Source: Muriiphilus sp048268845 (GTDB taxonomy: Bacteria; Pseudomonadota; Alphaproteobacteria; Rhodobacterales; Rhodobacteraceae). From it: a DNA stretch of 64,000 nt. Below, one piece after another: positions 38,479 to 46,856 of this stretch; within the stretch, counting starts at the first letter, position 1; each line of letters begins with the position of its first letter. The position numbers were made by a program, and so were the translations under genes. The notes under the pieces were generated by a model, which was not told the origin of the DNA, ran no database searches, and was given only the letters and a program-made list of their open reading frames with translations. The DNA lies in NCBI GenBank assembly GCA_048268845.1, contig JBLWUQ010000013.1:18842-82841 (forward strand), given 5' to 3'.

Positions 38479-39323
38479 TGACCATGGAAACCGTCTCAAC
38501 CAACCGCAGCCACGGCGGCACCCAAGGGGTCTACCGCCATGCCTCGACCGCCACGGGCACGCCGATGGAGTTCTCCGTCTTCGTCCCCGATCATGCCCCC
38601 GGCGCACGCCTGCCGGTGGTCTGGTATCTCTCCGGGCTGACCTGCACGCAGGCCAACGTCACCGAAAAGGGCGAGGCGCGCGCCGCCTGCGCCGAACACG
38701 GCCTGATCTTCGTCGCCCCCGACACCAGCCCGCGTGGCGAAGGCGTGCCCGACGACCCGGAAGGCGCCTATGATTTCGGCCTCGGCGCCGGCTTCTACCT
38801 CGACGCGACCCGCGCGCCCTTCGACAAGCATTATCGGATGAGGACCTACCTCGAAGACGAATTGCCCGGCGTCATCGGCGACCACTTCCCCGCCGACATG
38901 ACCCGCCAGTCGATCATGGGCCACTCGATGGGCGGCCACGGCGCGCTGACGTTCGGCTTGCGCAACCCGGACCGTTTCCGCGGAGTATCGGCGTTTTCGC
39001 CCATCGTCGCGCCGTCACAGGTGCCTTGGGGGATCAAGGCCTTCACCGGCTATCTCGGTGACGACCGCGCCGCCTGGGCCGAATACGACGCCTGCGCGCT
39101 GATCGAGGCGGGCGCGCGCCTGCCGGAAATCCTTGTCGATCAGGGCACGGCGGACGGATTCCTTGCCGAACAACTCAAGCCCGAACTTCTGGCCGACGCC
39201 TGCGCCAAGGCGGGCATCGACCTGACGCTGAGGATGCAGGAGGACTACGACCACAGCTACTACTTCATCTCGAGTTTCATGGCCGATCACCTCGCCTGGC
39301 ACGCCAGGCGCCTGAAGGCCTGA
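38478..39323 (+). CDS. fghA: S-formylglutathione hydrolase
   Basis: This 281-aa esterase releases formate and glutathione from S-formylglutathione. It has PVVWYLSGLTCTQANVTEKGEA near residue 55, the nucleophile in MGHSMGGHGAL, and the Asp and His in VDQGTADGFL and DYDHSYYF. The start overlaps the dehydrogenase stop by one base. A cluster of hairpins follows the gene. Confidence 0.97.
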
Positions 39324-39325
39324 GC

Positions 39326-39348
39326 CTTCATCTTGGCCTAAATACTCC
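39326..39348 (+). repeat. Dispersed intergenic repeat, copy after fghA
   Basis: CTTCATCTTGGC followed by CTAAATACTCC matches the copies at 50.35 kb (reverse) and 57.43 kb. It starts three bases after the fghA stop and precedes the hairpin cluster. Confidence 0.7.
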
Positions 39349-39356
39349 GGGGTGAG

Positions 39357-39422
39357 CGGTCGGATCGCAAGATCCGACCGTGAGGGGCAGCGCCCCTCGA
39401 AAAGCCTTTCTCAAGGCTTTTC
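39357..39422. terminator. Three consecutive perfect hairpins after fghA
   Basis: Stem 1 is CGGTCGGATC / GATCCGACCG (39357-39366, 39371-39380) with a GCAA tetraloop. Stem 2 is GAGGGGC / GCCCCTC (39382-39388, 39392-39398). Stem 3 is GAAAAGCCTT / AAGGCTTTTC (39399-39408, 39413-39422). The last ends in a T-run on the + strand and also gives T-runs on the - strand, so it may terminate both fghA and the convergent pirin gene. Confidence 0.75.
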
Positions 39423-39428
39423 CCCGCC

Positions 39429-40340
39429 TCAGGTCTCGGGCTGAATGAACGTGCCGTTGCGCAGGTCCGCCATCGCCTGACGCAGCTCGTCCTGCGTGTT
39501 CATCACGATCGGCCCGTGCCAGGCCACCGGCTCGCGGATCGGAGCACCCGAGACCAACAGGAAGCGCACCCCGTGCTCACCGGCCTGCACCGTGATCTCG
39601 TCGCCGGTGCCGAACCGGATCACCGTGCGGTTGCCCGACAGGTCGCGGATGTTGACCTCCTGCCCCATCACCTCTTTCTCCAGCCGCACGCCCTCCGGCG
39701 CCGAGGCATCGGCGAAGGCGCCCGCGCCCTCGAACACATAGGCAAAGGTGCTCTTGTAGGTGTCGACCGCAAAGGTCTTCTTCACCCCCGGCGGCACCGA
39801 GATGTCGAGGTATTGCGGGTCTGCCGCGATGCCGTCGACCGGACCGGACTTGCCCCAGAAACTGCCCACGATCACCCGAACCGCGGTGCCGTCGTCATCG
39901 ACCACCACGGGAATGTCACCGCCCTTGATGTCCTGATAGCGCGGTGCGGTCATCTTGAGGCTCGATGGCAGGTTGGCCCAGAGCTGAAAGCCGTGCATTT
40001 CGCCCCTGGCGTTTCCGGTCGGCATTTCCTGGTGCATGATGCCGGAGCCTGCCGTCATCCACTGCACGTCACCGGCGCCCAGCCGGCCCGTGTTGCCCAG
40101 CGAGTCTCCATGTTCGACCTCGCCGGCCAGCACATAGGTGATGGTCTCGATGCCGCGGTGCGGGTGCCAGGGAAAACCCTTGAGGTAGTCGGACGGATGG
40201 TCGCCGCGGAAATCGTCGAACAGCAGGAACGGATCATGCGCCTTGGGGTCGTGAAACCCGAAGGCACGGTGCAGCCTGACCCCGGCGCCCTCGATCGTGG
40301 GCTGGGCCTGGGATTGTGCGAGAATTGGACGGATGGACAT
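39429..40340 (-). CDS. Pirin-family protein
   Basis: This 303-aa bicupin has the pirin iron-site signature: PFLLFDDFRGDHPSDYLKGFPWHPHRGIETITYVLAGEVEHGDS, then WMTAGSGIMHQEMP. Pirins may act as quercetinase-like oxygenases or redox sensors; the substrate here is unknown. I start at ATG 40340 (MSIRPIL) after a GGAGA site; the longer frame upstream has no similarity. Confidence 0.93.
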   Translation of the reverse strand: MSIRPILAQSQAQPTIEGAGVRLHRAFGFHDPKAHDPFLLFDDFRGDHPSDYLKGFPWHPHRGIETITYVLAGEVEHGDSLGNTGRLGAGDVQWMTAGSGIMHQEMPTGNARGEMHGFQLWANLPSSLKMTAPRYQDIKGGDIPVVVDDDGTAVRVIVGSFWGKSGPVDGIAADPQYLDISVPPGVKKTFAVDTYKSTFAYVFEGAGAFADASAPEGVRLEKEVMGQEVNIRDLSGNRTVIRFGTGDEITVQAGEHGVRFLLVSGAPIREPVAWHGPIVMNTQDELRQAMADLRNGTFIQPET

Positions 40341-40444
40341 GAGCGGTCTCCTTTCACCGGGAAAGGTAGGCCGCGCCGCGTTGTGCGACAAGCCGCGCCA
40401 TTGTCAGTGGAAACGCACCCCCTGTGCGCAGGTGCACAGACAGA

Positions 40445-41062
40445 TCACGTGCCGCAGTTTTCGCCCTGAAAGCAAAGCTGCGGCGCGAAACGCGGCCGGG
40501 TCATGACCACGTCATGCACGGTGCGCGGCCCGATCCCGGTCAGGTTCTGCGAGAACGGCGGGGTGTATTGCTGGCTGGTCTCGACCACGATCACCCGCTC
40601 GCCCAGCGCGATCCAGGGCACGATCGGTTCGAGATGCTCCATCACGCCGGCGTTCGAATAGGTCTCGACATCGTCGGTGGCCTTGGACCAGTCGCGCTTC
40701 AGCGTGCGGCTGGACTGGTCGCATTTCTCGGTGCAATGCACCACCGTCACGCGCACCCAGGCATCGGACTCGGCGCGGGTGAGGAACTCGTAGACCTGCT
40801 CCAGGCCGTTGAGATAGTTCATGTCGAGCGTCCGCGTCTCGCGCGACATCAGGTCGGAAATCGCGTAGTTTGCCTTCATAGACAATGACTTGTTCTGATA
40901 GGCGTCGAACCAGGAGAAGGTCGCGAGAAACGTCCAGAGCACGAGCGGCAGGATCAGCACGGCCTCGACCGTGACGCTGGCGCGCTCGTCGCGGCCAAAC
41001 CGGCCGAGGGCCGAGGCGACGTGGCGCAGGGGCGCGGGATTACACATCGGTCCCATCCTCAT
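40445..41062 (-). CDS. TadE/TadG-like pseudopilin (Tad/Flp pilus assembly)
   Basis: This 205-aa protein has an N-terminal TadE-type segment: DERASVTVEAVLILPLVLWTFLATFSWFDAY, in which a Glu near the start of the hydrophobic helix matches pseudopilin processing. The periplasmic part has four or more Cys (HCTEKC near the middle, LCFQGENCGT at the end) likely to form disulfides. Its start overlaps the preceding TadE-like stop by four bases (ATGA). Confidence 0.85.
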   Translation of the reverse strand: MRMGPMCNPAPLRHVASALGRFGRDERASVTVEAVLILPLVLWTFLATFSWFDAYQNKSLSMKANYAISDLMSRETRTLDMNYLNGLEQVYEFLTRAESDAWVRVTVVHCTEKCDQSSRTLKRDWSKATDDVETYSNAGVMEHLEPIVPWIALGERVIVVETSQQYTPPFSQNLTGIGPRTVHDVVMTRPRFAPQLCFQGENCGT

Positions 41063-41601
41063 GGCTCGTTCACGAAGGTCGAGGACGCGGTCAGCGTGAA
41101 GCCGCCCGTGGGGTCCTTGGGCAGGTTCATCACGTAGTTCGTGGTGCCGAAGAACGGCTCGACCACGGCGCAGGCGCGCACCATCATCAGGTCGTTGAGC
41201 CCGCCCAGCACGAAGTCGAGCGCCGGCTGGATCTCCTCGTCGCGGTTCGCGCAGGTGATGCCGGGATTCGGCAGGTTCCAGGTGGTGGTCGACACGCTGG
41301 TCAGTTCGATCATCATCGTGGCGTCGCAGTTCGGCAGGATCAGCGCATCGCGACAGATCCGCCGCTTCAACTCCTCACGGGTCGCCGGCTCCAGCGTGCC
41401 AAGTCGCAGGGACCGCACGTTGATGTCCAGCGCGCGTTCCAGCATCGTCGAACGCGCCAGGTACAGCGAGATCTCGAACGTCGACAGCAACAGCGTCATG
41501 AAGGCGGGAAACAGGATGACGAATTCGATCGTCGCCGTCCCGTCTTCACGCCGCAGCCTCCGTCCGAGGCCGCGCAGCATCTTTCCTGCCCAGGTCAGCA
41601 T
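41059..41601 (-). CDS. TadE-like pseudopilin
   Basis: This 180-aa protein starts with a basic segment (LRGLGRRLRREDG), followed by TATIEFVILFPAFMTLLLSTFEISLYLA, the TadE signature with a conserved Glu. Several Cys lie in the exported part (RRICRDALILPNC, ITCANRDEE, RACAVVEP). It lies one base after the vWA protein gene and overlaps the next pseudopilin gene. Confidence 0.87.
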   Translation of the reverse strand: MLTWAGKMLRGLGRRLRREDGTATIEFVILFPAFMTLLLSTFEISLYLARSTMLERALDINVRSLRLGTLEPATREELKRRICRDALILPNCDATMMIELTSVSTTTWNLPNPGITCANRDEEIQPALDFVLGGLNDLMMVRACAVVEPFFGTTNYVMNLPKDPTGGFTLTASSTFVNEP

Positions 41602-41602
41602 C

Positions 41603-43288
41603 CTAGTTCACCAGCCTGAGCTTGCTGATCTCGCGCGCGATCGCCTCGAAGGCATCCGACAGGTCGAGCCCGGTGACGTTGAAGTAATGCGCCGGGCTGT
41701 TGGCGCAGTTGCGCATGACCGTGGCGCTGGACGAAGTGACCTCGAAGCCGACGCTGAAGATCGTGATGTCCTGATCCTTGGCGGCCGTGCAGATGGTTTG
41801 CAGGCGCGTGTTCTTGGTCGAGGTGCCATAATCCGACCCCGGCGTGGGAAGGAACGAGAACTGGTTCCACCACGACCAGCTTTTCGCTGCCCAAAGCGCC
41901 GGGAAGTCGTACTGCAATGCGCCGTTGCCAAGCTCGTCATAGGTCGTGCAACGCCAGTCCCAATAGCCGCCCCACCAGCCGCTCTTGACCCAGACGTTTT
42001 CACATTGCTCGTAGGTTCCGGTGCCATAGGGATGGTCTTCCCAGCTGCTCGAATGTGGCCAGTAATACAGCCCGGTCGACTCGCGGTAGATCGAATAGCG
42101 GTAGTCGCTTCCGACCTTGTCGTTGGTGCGCCAGACCGGCGACGGGCCGGACCGGAAATCGGCATAGAGGTAGTGCTGATCGGTGTTCACCCCGTCGGTC
42201 ATCAGGACGATGACCTTTTCGACACCGCGTTCCTCCCATGCGAGCGGGCGGCCCTCGTAGTCTTCATCGACGACCGAGGACGAGATCAGCGAGGTCACGA
42301 TCGGCTGCGTCGCCGGGTCGAGGAACGCCGCGCCCCATTTCATGCCGAGGTCGATCGAGGTGTTGCCACTCGCGCCCAGTGACGCGACCTTGCTGCGCAA
42401 GGCCGCCGCGTTGCTGCCCAGCACCATGAGTTCGCGCCAGGAATTGGTCGCGCAGGACCATTGGCCGATACCGTTCCGGCCCGACCACGGGTCGAAATGC
42501 CCGGTGCGTTGCAGTGGCTGTGTCGGCGTGATCGCCGTGGTGTTGAAGTCGTTCGCCGCGAAGTTCACGCAGGACGAATAATTGTGCTCGGAAGTCGGAT
42601 TGAACAGCGAAAGCAGGGATTCACCCACCAGAACCTGTTCGGAATAGGGGATGATGTTGACCGAAACCTTGCCCGGCTCGATGGTGCAATCCACCGTCTC
42701 CTCCGCGTCGGCGGGGTTGCAGAGCACGATGTTGAGGAATTTCCGCGAGGCTTCGCGAAGCTCCCAGATCTTTGACTTGCCCGATGCCGAACTCCACGCC
42801 ATCGAGCCTGAGACGTCGAGCACGAGTGAAATCTCGGTCTGGGAGGCGCTTTCCTCGGCGGCACCGGCCGCCGGCGCGGTCAATGTCTGGACGCCGGCGA
42901 ACCGCAACAAGGTCGCGTTCACCGACATCGAGGCCGACGCCGTCACCCGGCGCGAGGTCAGCGTATCGACGACCTGGATGTCATCGGCGTCGATGTAGCC
43001 CGACAGCCCGGCCTTGTCGAAATAGTCGAGCACGACCGCTTTCGGGTCGAGCGGCTGTTTCATGCCCGCCGCCGCCAGCACTGCCCGGTCGAGCGTTGCC
43101 TGAAGCCGCGTGCGCTGCGCCTCATAGCGCATGAAATCGTAGCCGAGACCACCGGCCACGAGCATCATCATGAGCAGGAAAAGTCCGAAGATGACCATCG
43201 AGCCATCCTCGGATCCCGCGAATCCCTTTCGGCCTCCCGAAGTTTCCCCCAAGCGCCTGTCGTTCACCCTACGGCCGAGCCATTTCAT
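41603..43288 (-). CDS. TadG-like Flp pilus assembly protein with von Willebrand A domain
   Basis: This 561-aa protein has a TadG N-terminus (SEDGSMVIFGLFLLMMMLVAGGLGYDFMRYEAQRTRLQ) with one membrane helix, then a vWA domain. In it, LVLDVSGSMAWSSASGKSKIWELR carries the DxSxS MIDAS metal site and VIVLMTDGVNTDQHYLYADFR a later one. Trp/Tyr-rich inserts follow (WGGYWDWRC). It heads the three-gene operon; the ATPase and secretin genes of Tad are not in this window. Confidence 0.88.
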   Translation of the reverse strand: MKWLGRRVNDRRLGETSGGRKGFAGSEDGSMVIFGLFLLMMMLVAGGLGYDFMRYEAQRTRLQATLDRAVLAAAGMKQPLDPKAVVLDYFDKAGLSGYIDADDIQVVDTLTSRRVTASASMSVNATLLRFAGVQTLTAPAAGAAEESASQTEISLVLDVSGSMAWSSASGKSKIWELREASRKFLNIVLCNPADAEETVDCTIEPGKVSVNIIPYSEQVLVGESLLSLFNPTSEHNYSSCVNFAANDFNTTAITPTQPLQRTGHFDPWSGRNGIGQWSCATNSWRELMVLGSNAAALRSKVASLGASGNTSIDLGMKWGAAFLDPATQPIVTSLISSSVVDEDYEGRPLAWEERGVEKVIVLMTDGVNTDQHYLYADFRSGPSPVWRTNDKVGSDYRYSIYRESTGLYYWPHSSSWEDHPYGTGTYEQCENVWVKSGWWGGYWDWRCTTYDELGNGALQYDFPALWAAKSWSWWNQFSFLPTPGSDYGTSTKNTRLQTICTAAKDQDITIFSVGFEVTSSSATVMRNCANSPAHYFNVTGLDLSDAFEAIAREISKLRLVN

Positions 43289-43344
43289 GGCGAGCCCTCT
43301 CTGTGTTCATCACGGTCTCCCGCAACTACACCCCCTTTTACTCC

Positions 43345-43360
43345 GAGGTTCATTAACCTC
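43345..43360. promoter_or_regulatory. Perfect inverted repeat with CtrA-like half-site upstream of the tad genes
   Basis: GAGGTT-CATT-AACCTC is a 16-base palindrome 57 bases upstream of the TadG-like start. It contains TTAACC, the half-site recognised by the cell-cycle regulator CtrA in alphaproteobacteria, where tad/flp genes are often CtrA-dependent. The binding role is inference. Confidence 0.4.
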
Positions 43361-43577
43361 TGATTCATGGCGGAATTTGGGCAGAAATAAGGTAATCGGC
43401 CGCGACTGGTTCGTCTCAATGGACAGACCACTTGCGCCTTCGCGGACCGGTGCGCGAACGCGGACAATCGCCGGCAATTTCCTGCCGACAGGTAAGTATC
43501 CACCCACAAATCCTTGAGGGATTGTGACAGGCCGCCACGCGGCTTATGTCTGGCACATGTTCGTTCCAGGAGTTCCC

Positions 43578-45410
43578 ATGCACGCCATTTCCCAGCACCT
43601 TCGTCATTTCAACACAAGTTCCGAAACCGGCGCCGCCGGTGGCTTCGGTCCCCTGCCCGACTGGGATCTGACCGACCTCTACACCTCTCCCGACGCCCCC
43701 GAGATCGCCCGCGACCTCGCCAGGGTGGAAAAGGCCTGTGCCGATTTCGCCGCCACCTACGAGGGCAAGCTCGCCACGCTCGACCCGCGCGGGATGCTCG
43801 CCTGCGTCCACGCCTACGAGGATATCGAGCGCGTCGCCGGGCGGCTGATGTCCTATGCGGGCTTGCGCTACTATCAGAAGACCACCGACTCCGAGCGCGC
43901 GCAATTCGTGCAGAACCTGCAGGAAAAGGTGACGGATTTCACCGCACCTTTGGTGTTCTTCACGCTCGAGATGAACCGGATTCCCGACGACGCATTCGCG
44001 GCGCTGATCGACGCCGACAAGGATCTGGCGCGCTACAAGCCGGTGTTCGACCGGATGCGCGCGATGAAGCCCTACCAGTTGTCCGATGAGCTGGAGAAAT
44101 TCCTGCACGACCAGTCCGCCATCGGTGCCGCCGCCTGGAACAAGCTGTTCGACGAGACCATCGCCGGCCTGACCTTCACGCCCGAGGACGAGGAACTGAG
44201 CCTAGAGGCCACGCTGAACCTCCTGACCGAACAGGACCGCGGCAAGCGCGAAGCCGCCGCGCGCGAGTTGGCGCGGGTGTTCGGCGGCAACATCCGACTG
44301 TTCTCGCGCGTGCACAACACGCTGGCCAAGGACAAGGAGATCGAGGACCGCTGGCGCAAGATGCCCACGGCCCAGACCGCGCGCCACCTCGCCAACCATG
44401 TCGAGCCCGAAGTGGTCGAGGCGCTGCGCAATGCGGTGGTCGCGGCATATCCGAAACTGTCGCACCGCTACTACGAGCTCAAGCGCAAATGGCTTGGCCT
44501 TGAGACGCTCGAGGTCTGGGACCGCAACGCGCCGCTCCCGATGGAAGAAACCCGCGTGATCGGCTGGGACGAGGCGCGAACCACCGTGCTCGACGCCTAT
44601 GCCGCCTTCGATCCGAAGCTGGCGAAGCTGGCCGAGCCGTTCTTCGACAAGGGCTGGATCGACGCCGGCGTGAAGCCCGGCAAGGCGCCCGGCGCCTTTG
44701 CCCACCCCACCGTCACCGACGTGCATCCCTATGTGATGCTGAACTACCTCGGCAAGCCGCGCGACGTGATGACGCTGGCGCATGAGCTTGGCCACGGCGT
44801 GCATCAGGTGCTGGCGGCGGATCAGGGCGAGCTTCTGTCGCAGACCCCGCTGACGCTTGCCGAAACGGCCTCCGTGTTCGGCGAGATGCTGACCTTCCGC
44901 AAGCTGCTTTCCGCCGCAAAGGACCCGATGCAGAGAAAGGTGCTGCTGGCCGGCAAGGTCGAGGATATGATCAACACCGTCGTGCGCCAGATCGCGTTCT
45001 ACGACTTCGAATGCAAGCTGCACGACGCCCGGCGTCAGGGTGAGTTGACGCCGGATGATATCAATGCGCTGTGGATGTCGGTGCAGGCCGAAAGCCTCGG
45101 CCCGGCCTTCGACTTCATGGAAGGCTATGAGACCTTCTGGGCTTACGTGCCGCACTTCGTCCACTCGCCGTTCTACGTCTACGCCTATGCCTTCGGCGAC
45201 GGGTTGGTAAACGCGCTCTATGCGGTCTACGAGGAAGGCGACGCCGACTTTCAGGCCAAATACTTCGACATGCTGCGCGCCGGTGGCTCGAAGCATCACA
45301 AGGACCTCCTTGCCCCGTTCGGGCTCGATGCCACCGACCCGGCGTTCTGGGACAAGGGGCTCGGCATGATCGCAGGTTTCATCGACGAACTCGAGAAAAT
45401 GGAAACATGA
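43578..45410 (+). CDS. pepF: M3-family oligoendopeptidase F
   Basis: This 610-aa zinc peptidase degrades short peptides in the cytoplasm. The catalytic motif HELGHGVHQ is followed by the downstream zinc Glu in ETASVFGEML, with an N-terminal helical PepF domain before it. I start at ATG 43578 (MHAISQHLRHF) because AGGAG lies seven bases upstream; an in-frame GTG at 43524 is less likely. The stop overlaps the start of the small exported protein gene. Confidence 0.95.
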   Translation: MHAISQHLRHFNTSSETGAAGGFGPLPDWDLTDLYTSPDAPEIARDLARVEKACADFAATYEGKLATLDPRGMLACVHAYEDIERVAGRLMSYAGLRYYQKTTDSERAQFVQNLQEKVTDFTAPLVFFTLEMNRIPDDAFAALIDADKDLARYKPVFDRMRAMKPYQLSDELEKFLHDQSAIGAAAWNKLFDETIAGLTFTPEDEELSLEATLNLLTEQDRGKREAAARELARVFGGNIRLFSRVHNTLAKDKEIEDRWRKMPTAQTARHLANHVEPEVVEALRNAVVAAYPKLSHRYYELKRKWLGLETLEVWDRNAPLPMEETRVIGWDEARTTVLDAYAAFDPKLAKLAEPFFDKGWIDAGVKPGKAPGAFAHPTVTDVHPYVMLNYLGKPRDVMTLAHELGHGVHQVLAADQGELLSQTPLTLAETASVFGEMLTFRKLLSAAKDPMQRKVLLAGKVEDMINTVVRQIAFYDFECKLHDARRQGELTPDDINALWMSVQAESLGPAFDFMEGYETFWAYVPHFVHSPFYVYAYAFGDGLVNALYAVYEEGDADFQAKYFDMLRAGGSKHHKDLLAPFGLDATDPAFWDKGLGMIAGFIDELEKMET

Positions 45411-45862
45411 AAATGAAAAAGACCCTCCTGGCCGCGCTGGCAGGCATCGTCCTGGCCACTTCGGCCTCGGCCTCCCCGATCGACGGCAAATGGGCCTGCC
45501 ACGAAAACATGGACCGCAACGGGCTGAAAGGCACGATACGGTCGTCGGTGGACTTCCGCCCGGACGGATTGTTCCTCGCGGCGATGGCCATGGACCTGCG
45601 CAAGCTCGTGGTGCCGATCAAGGTCGTGTTGCTCTATCAGGCGAACTGGACCTACCGCGACGGCAAGCTTTTCGAGACCCCGAAGAGCGTGCGCATCGAC
45701 AGCTTTACCGTGGTCGGAGCCGACATGATGGGCGGCGACATGGCCAAGGAACTCGAGGCCGACCTGATGCGCACCGACGGCGTGCCGCCCGATGTCGTCG
45801 TGATCTCCGAGAACAACTTCGAACTGCGCCAGCCGGGCCGGGTCGTCTCCTGCACCCGGTAG
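45407..45862 (+). CDS. Small exported protein of unknown function
   Basis: This 151-aa protein has a clear signal peptide (MKMKKTLLAALAGIVLATSASA, cleavage after ASA). The mature form is about 129 aa, with GKWACHENMDRN near the start and a final Cys (VVSCTR) that could pair with the first. Its ATG overlaps the pepF TGA (ATGA). I do not recognise the family; the strand-rich sequence suggests a small periplasmic beta protein. Confidence 0.8.
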   Translation: MKMKKTLLAALAGIVLATSASASPIDGKWACHENMDRNGLKGTIRSSVDFRPDGLFLAAMAMDLRKLVVPIKVVLLYQANWTYRDGKLFETPKSVRIDSFTVVGADMMGGDMAKELEADLMRTDGVPPDVVVISENNFELRQPGRVVSCTR

Positions 45863-45866
45863 AGCG

Positions 45867-46136
45867 CTATTTCAGCTGACTGTCCTTGCTCGCGCGCCGG
45901 TTGACGCCGGGGCGCGGCTTGTAGGTGGCGTCACGTTCGGACTGACAGTCGATGCAGAGCTTGACCCCGGGGACCGCGTTGCGGCGGGCCTCGGGGATCG
46001 GTTCGCCACAATCGGCACATTCCCGCAGGCTTTCACCCACAGGTCCACGGCGCGCCTTGAGCCGTTCAAGCTCTTCGGCGATCGAGGCTTCGATCTGCTC
46101 GTTTACGGCCCCGTCGCGGGCCCAGCCACCTGCCAT
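45867..46136 (-). CDS. DksA/TraR-family C4 zinc-finger protein
   Basis: This 89-aa protein has the zinc finger CADCGEPIPEARRNAVPGVKLCIDC, four cysteines in the TraR/DksA spacing. A short N-terminal coiled segment (QIEASIAEELERLKARRG) carries no DxxDxA acidic tip typical of full DksA. Short members like this bind the RNAP secondary channel in some cases. The last bases converge on the exported-protein gene. Confidence 0.87.
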   Translation of the reverse strand: MAGGWARDGAVNEQIEASIAEELERLKARRGPVGESLRECADCGEPIPEARRNAVPGVKLCIDCQSERDATYKPRPGVNRRASKDSQLK

Positions 46137-46195
46137 GATGCACCCCCACGCCCCAGCATAGGGGCTACACGTGCGCGCTCAAGCCTGCGCGCGGT

Positions 46196-46552
46196 TCAGT
46201 CCCGCGGACCCCATTGTTCGAAGGGAAACGGCTTGTCCTCGGTCGCGCCGGTCTGAAACCGCGCGATCCGCGCCAGCCAGTCCGCCAGATCCTTGCCGAA
46301 GGCCGCGATCGGTTCGTTCTTTTCCTTGCCGAACAGCAGCCAGAGGAACTGCACGATCGTGGCGACCCCCAAAACGAACTGGCCGATCCAGAACAGGGCG
46401 GCGAACAGCAGCATCCACAGCCCGCGCAGCCAGACGTTGTCGTCGTCGTCGTCGTCGTCGTTCATCTCGAACGCATCGTCGTCGATCCCCGGCTCCTCGA
46501 GCACCTGGGGCTCGATCTCATCCACCGGCTTTTTCGTCGTTTTCTTGACCAT
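46196..46552 (-). CDS. DUF4389 membrane protein with poly-Asp tract
   Basis: This 118-aa protein has an acidic N-terminus with seven to eight consecutive Asp (EMNDDDDDDDN). A membrane hairpin follows (LRGLWMLLFAALFWIGQFVLGVATIVQFLWLLF), then a DUF4389-type end (NEPIAAFGKDLADWLARIARFQTG). The Asp run is encoded by a GTC/GAC trinucleotide repeat near 46438-46460. The function is unknown. Confidence 0.82.
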   Translation of the reverse strand: MVKKTTKKPVDEIEPQVLEEPGIDDDAFEMNDDDDDDDNVWLRGLWMLLFAALFWIGQFVLGVATIVQFLWLLFGKEKNEPIAAFGKDLADWLARIARFQTGATEDKPFPFEQWGPRD

Positions 46553-46755
46553 GTCCGTCCCTTTCCGTCAGAGCGCGATTTCGTACGCAGCAGGTCCTTG
46601 GTGGCGTCCACGACCAGCGCATCTTGCAATGCCTTCGGCAGATTGTCGCGACGTTTACCGTCGGCGCCGACGCGCTGGCCCGGAGCCATTTCCTCGATCT
46701 CGGTCAGCCCCTTTGCCGCGTCCCTGGTTCGCCAGAAACCGCGCCGGACCGTCAT
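46462..46755 (-). CDS. Doubtful small basic open frame, possibly part of a broken gene
   Basis: The 304 bases between DUF4389 and the oxidoreductase gene hold this minus-strand frame (about 97 aa). It includes a plausible segment, LTEIEEMAPGQRVGADGKRR then LPKALQDALVVDATKDLLR, with codon use like its neighbours. The last 30 codons overlap DUF4389 and look unnatural. A different minus frame at 46655-46795 (MRSEKSLVVQANDGPARFLAN) could be its displaced N-terminus. Nothing identifies it. Confidence 0.3.
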   Translation of the reverse strand: MTVRRGFWRTRDAAKGLTEIEEMAPGQRVGADGKRRDNLPKALQDALVVDATKDLLRTKSRSDGKGRTWSRKRRKSRWMRSSPRCSRSRGSTTMRSR

Positions 46756-46856
46756 TTGCCTGCACCACAAGTGACTTTTCCGACCTCATGTTACCCGCCT
46801 TCGGCAGAGGACACATGGCCATCGGACCCCTTGTTTTCAAGGCTGGTATGGTCGGA

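Noticed and set aside
45867..46136. The zinc-finger protein as full-length DksA
   Set aside because: It is only 89 aa and lacks the long coiled coil and acidic tip of DksA.
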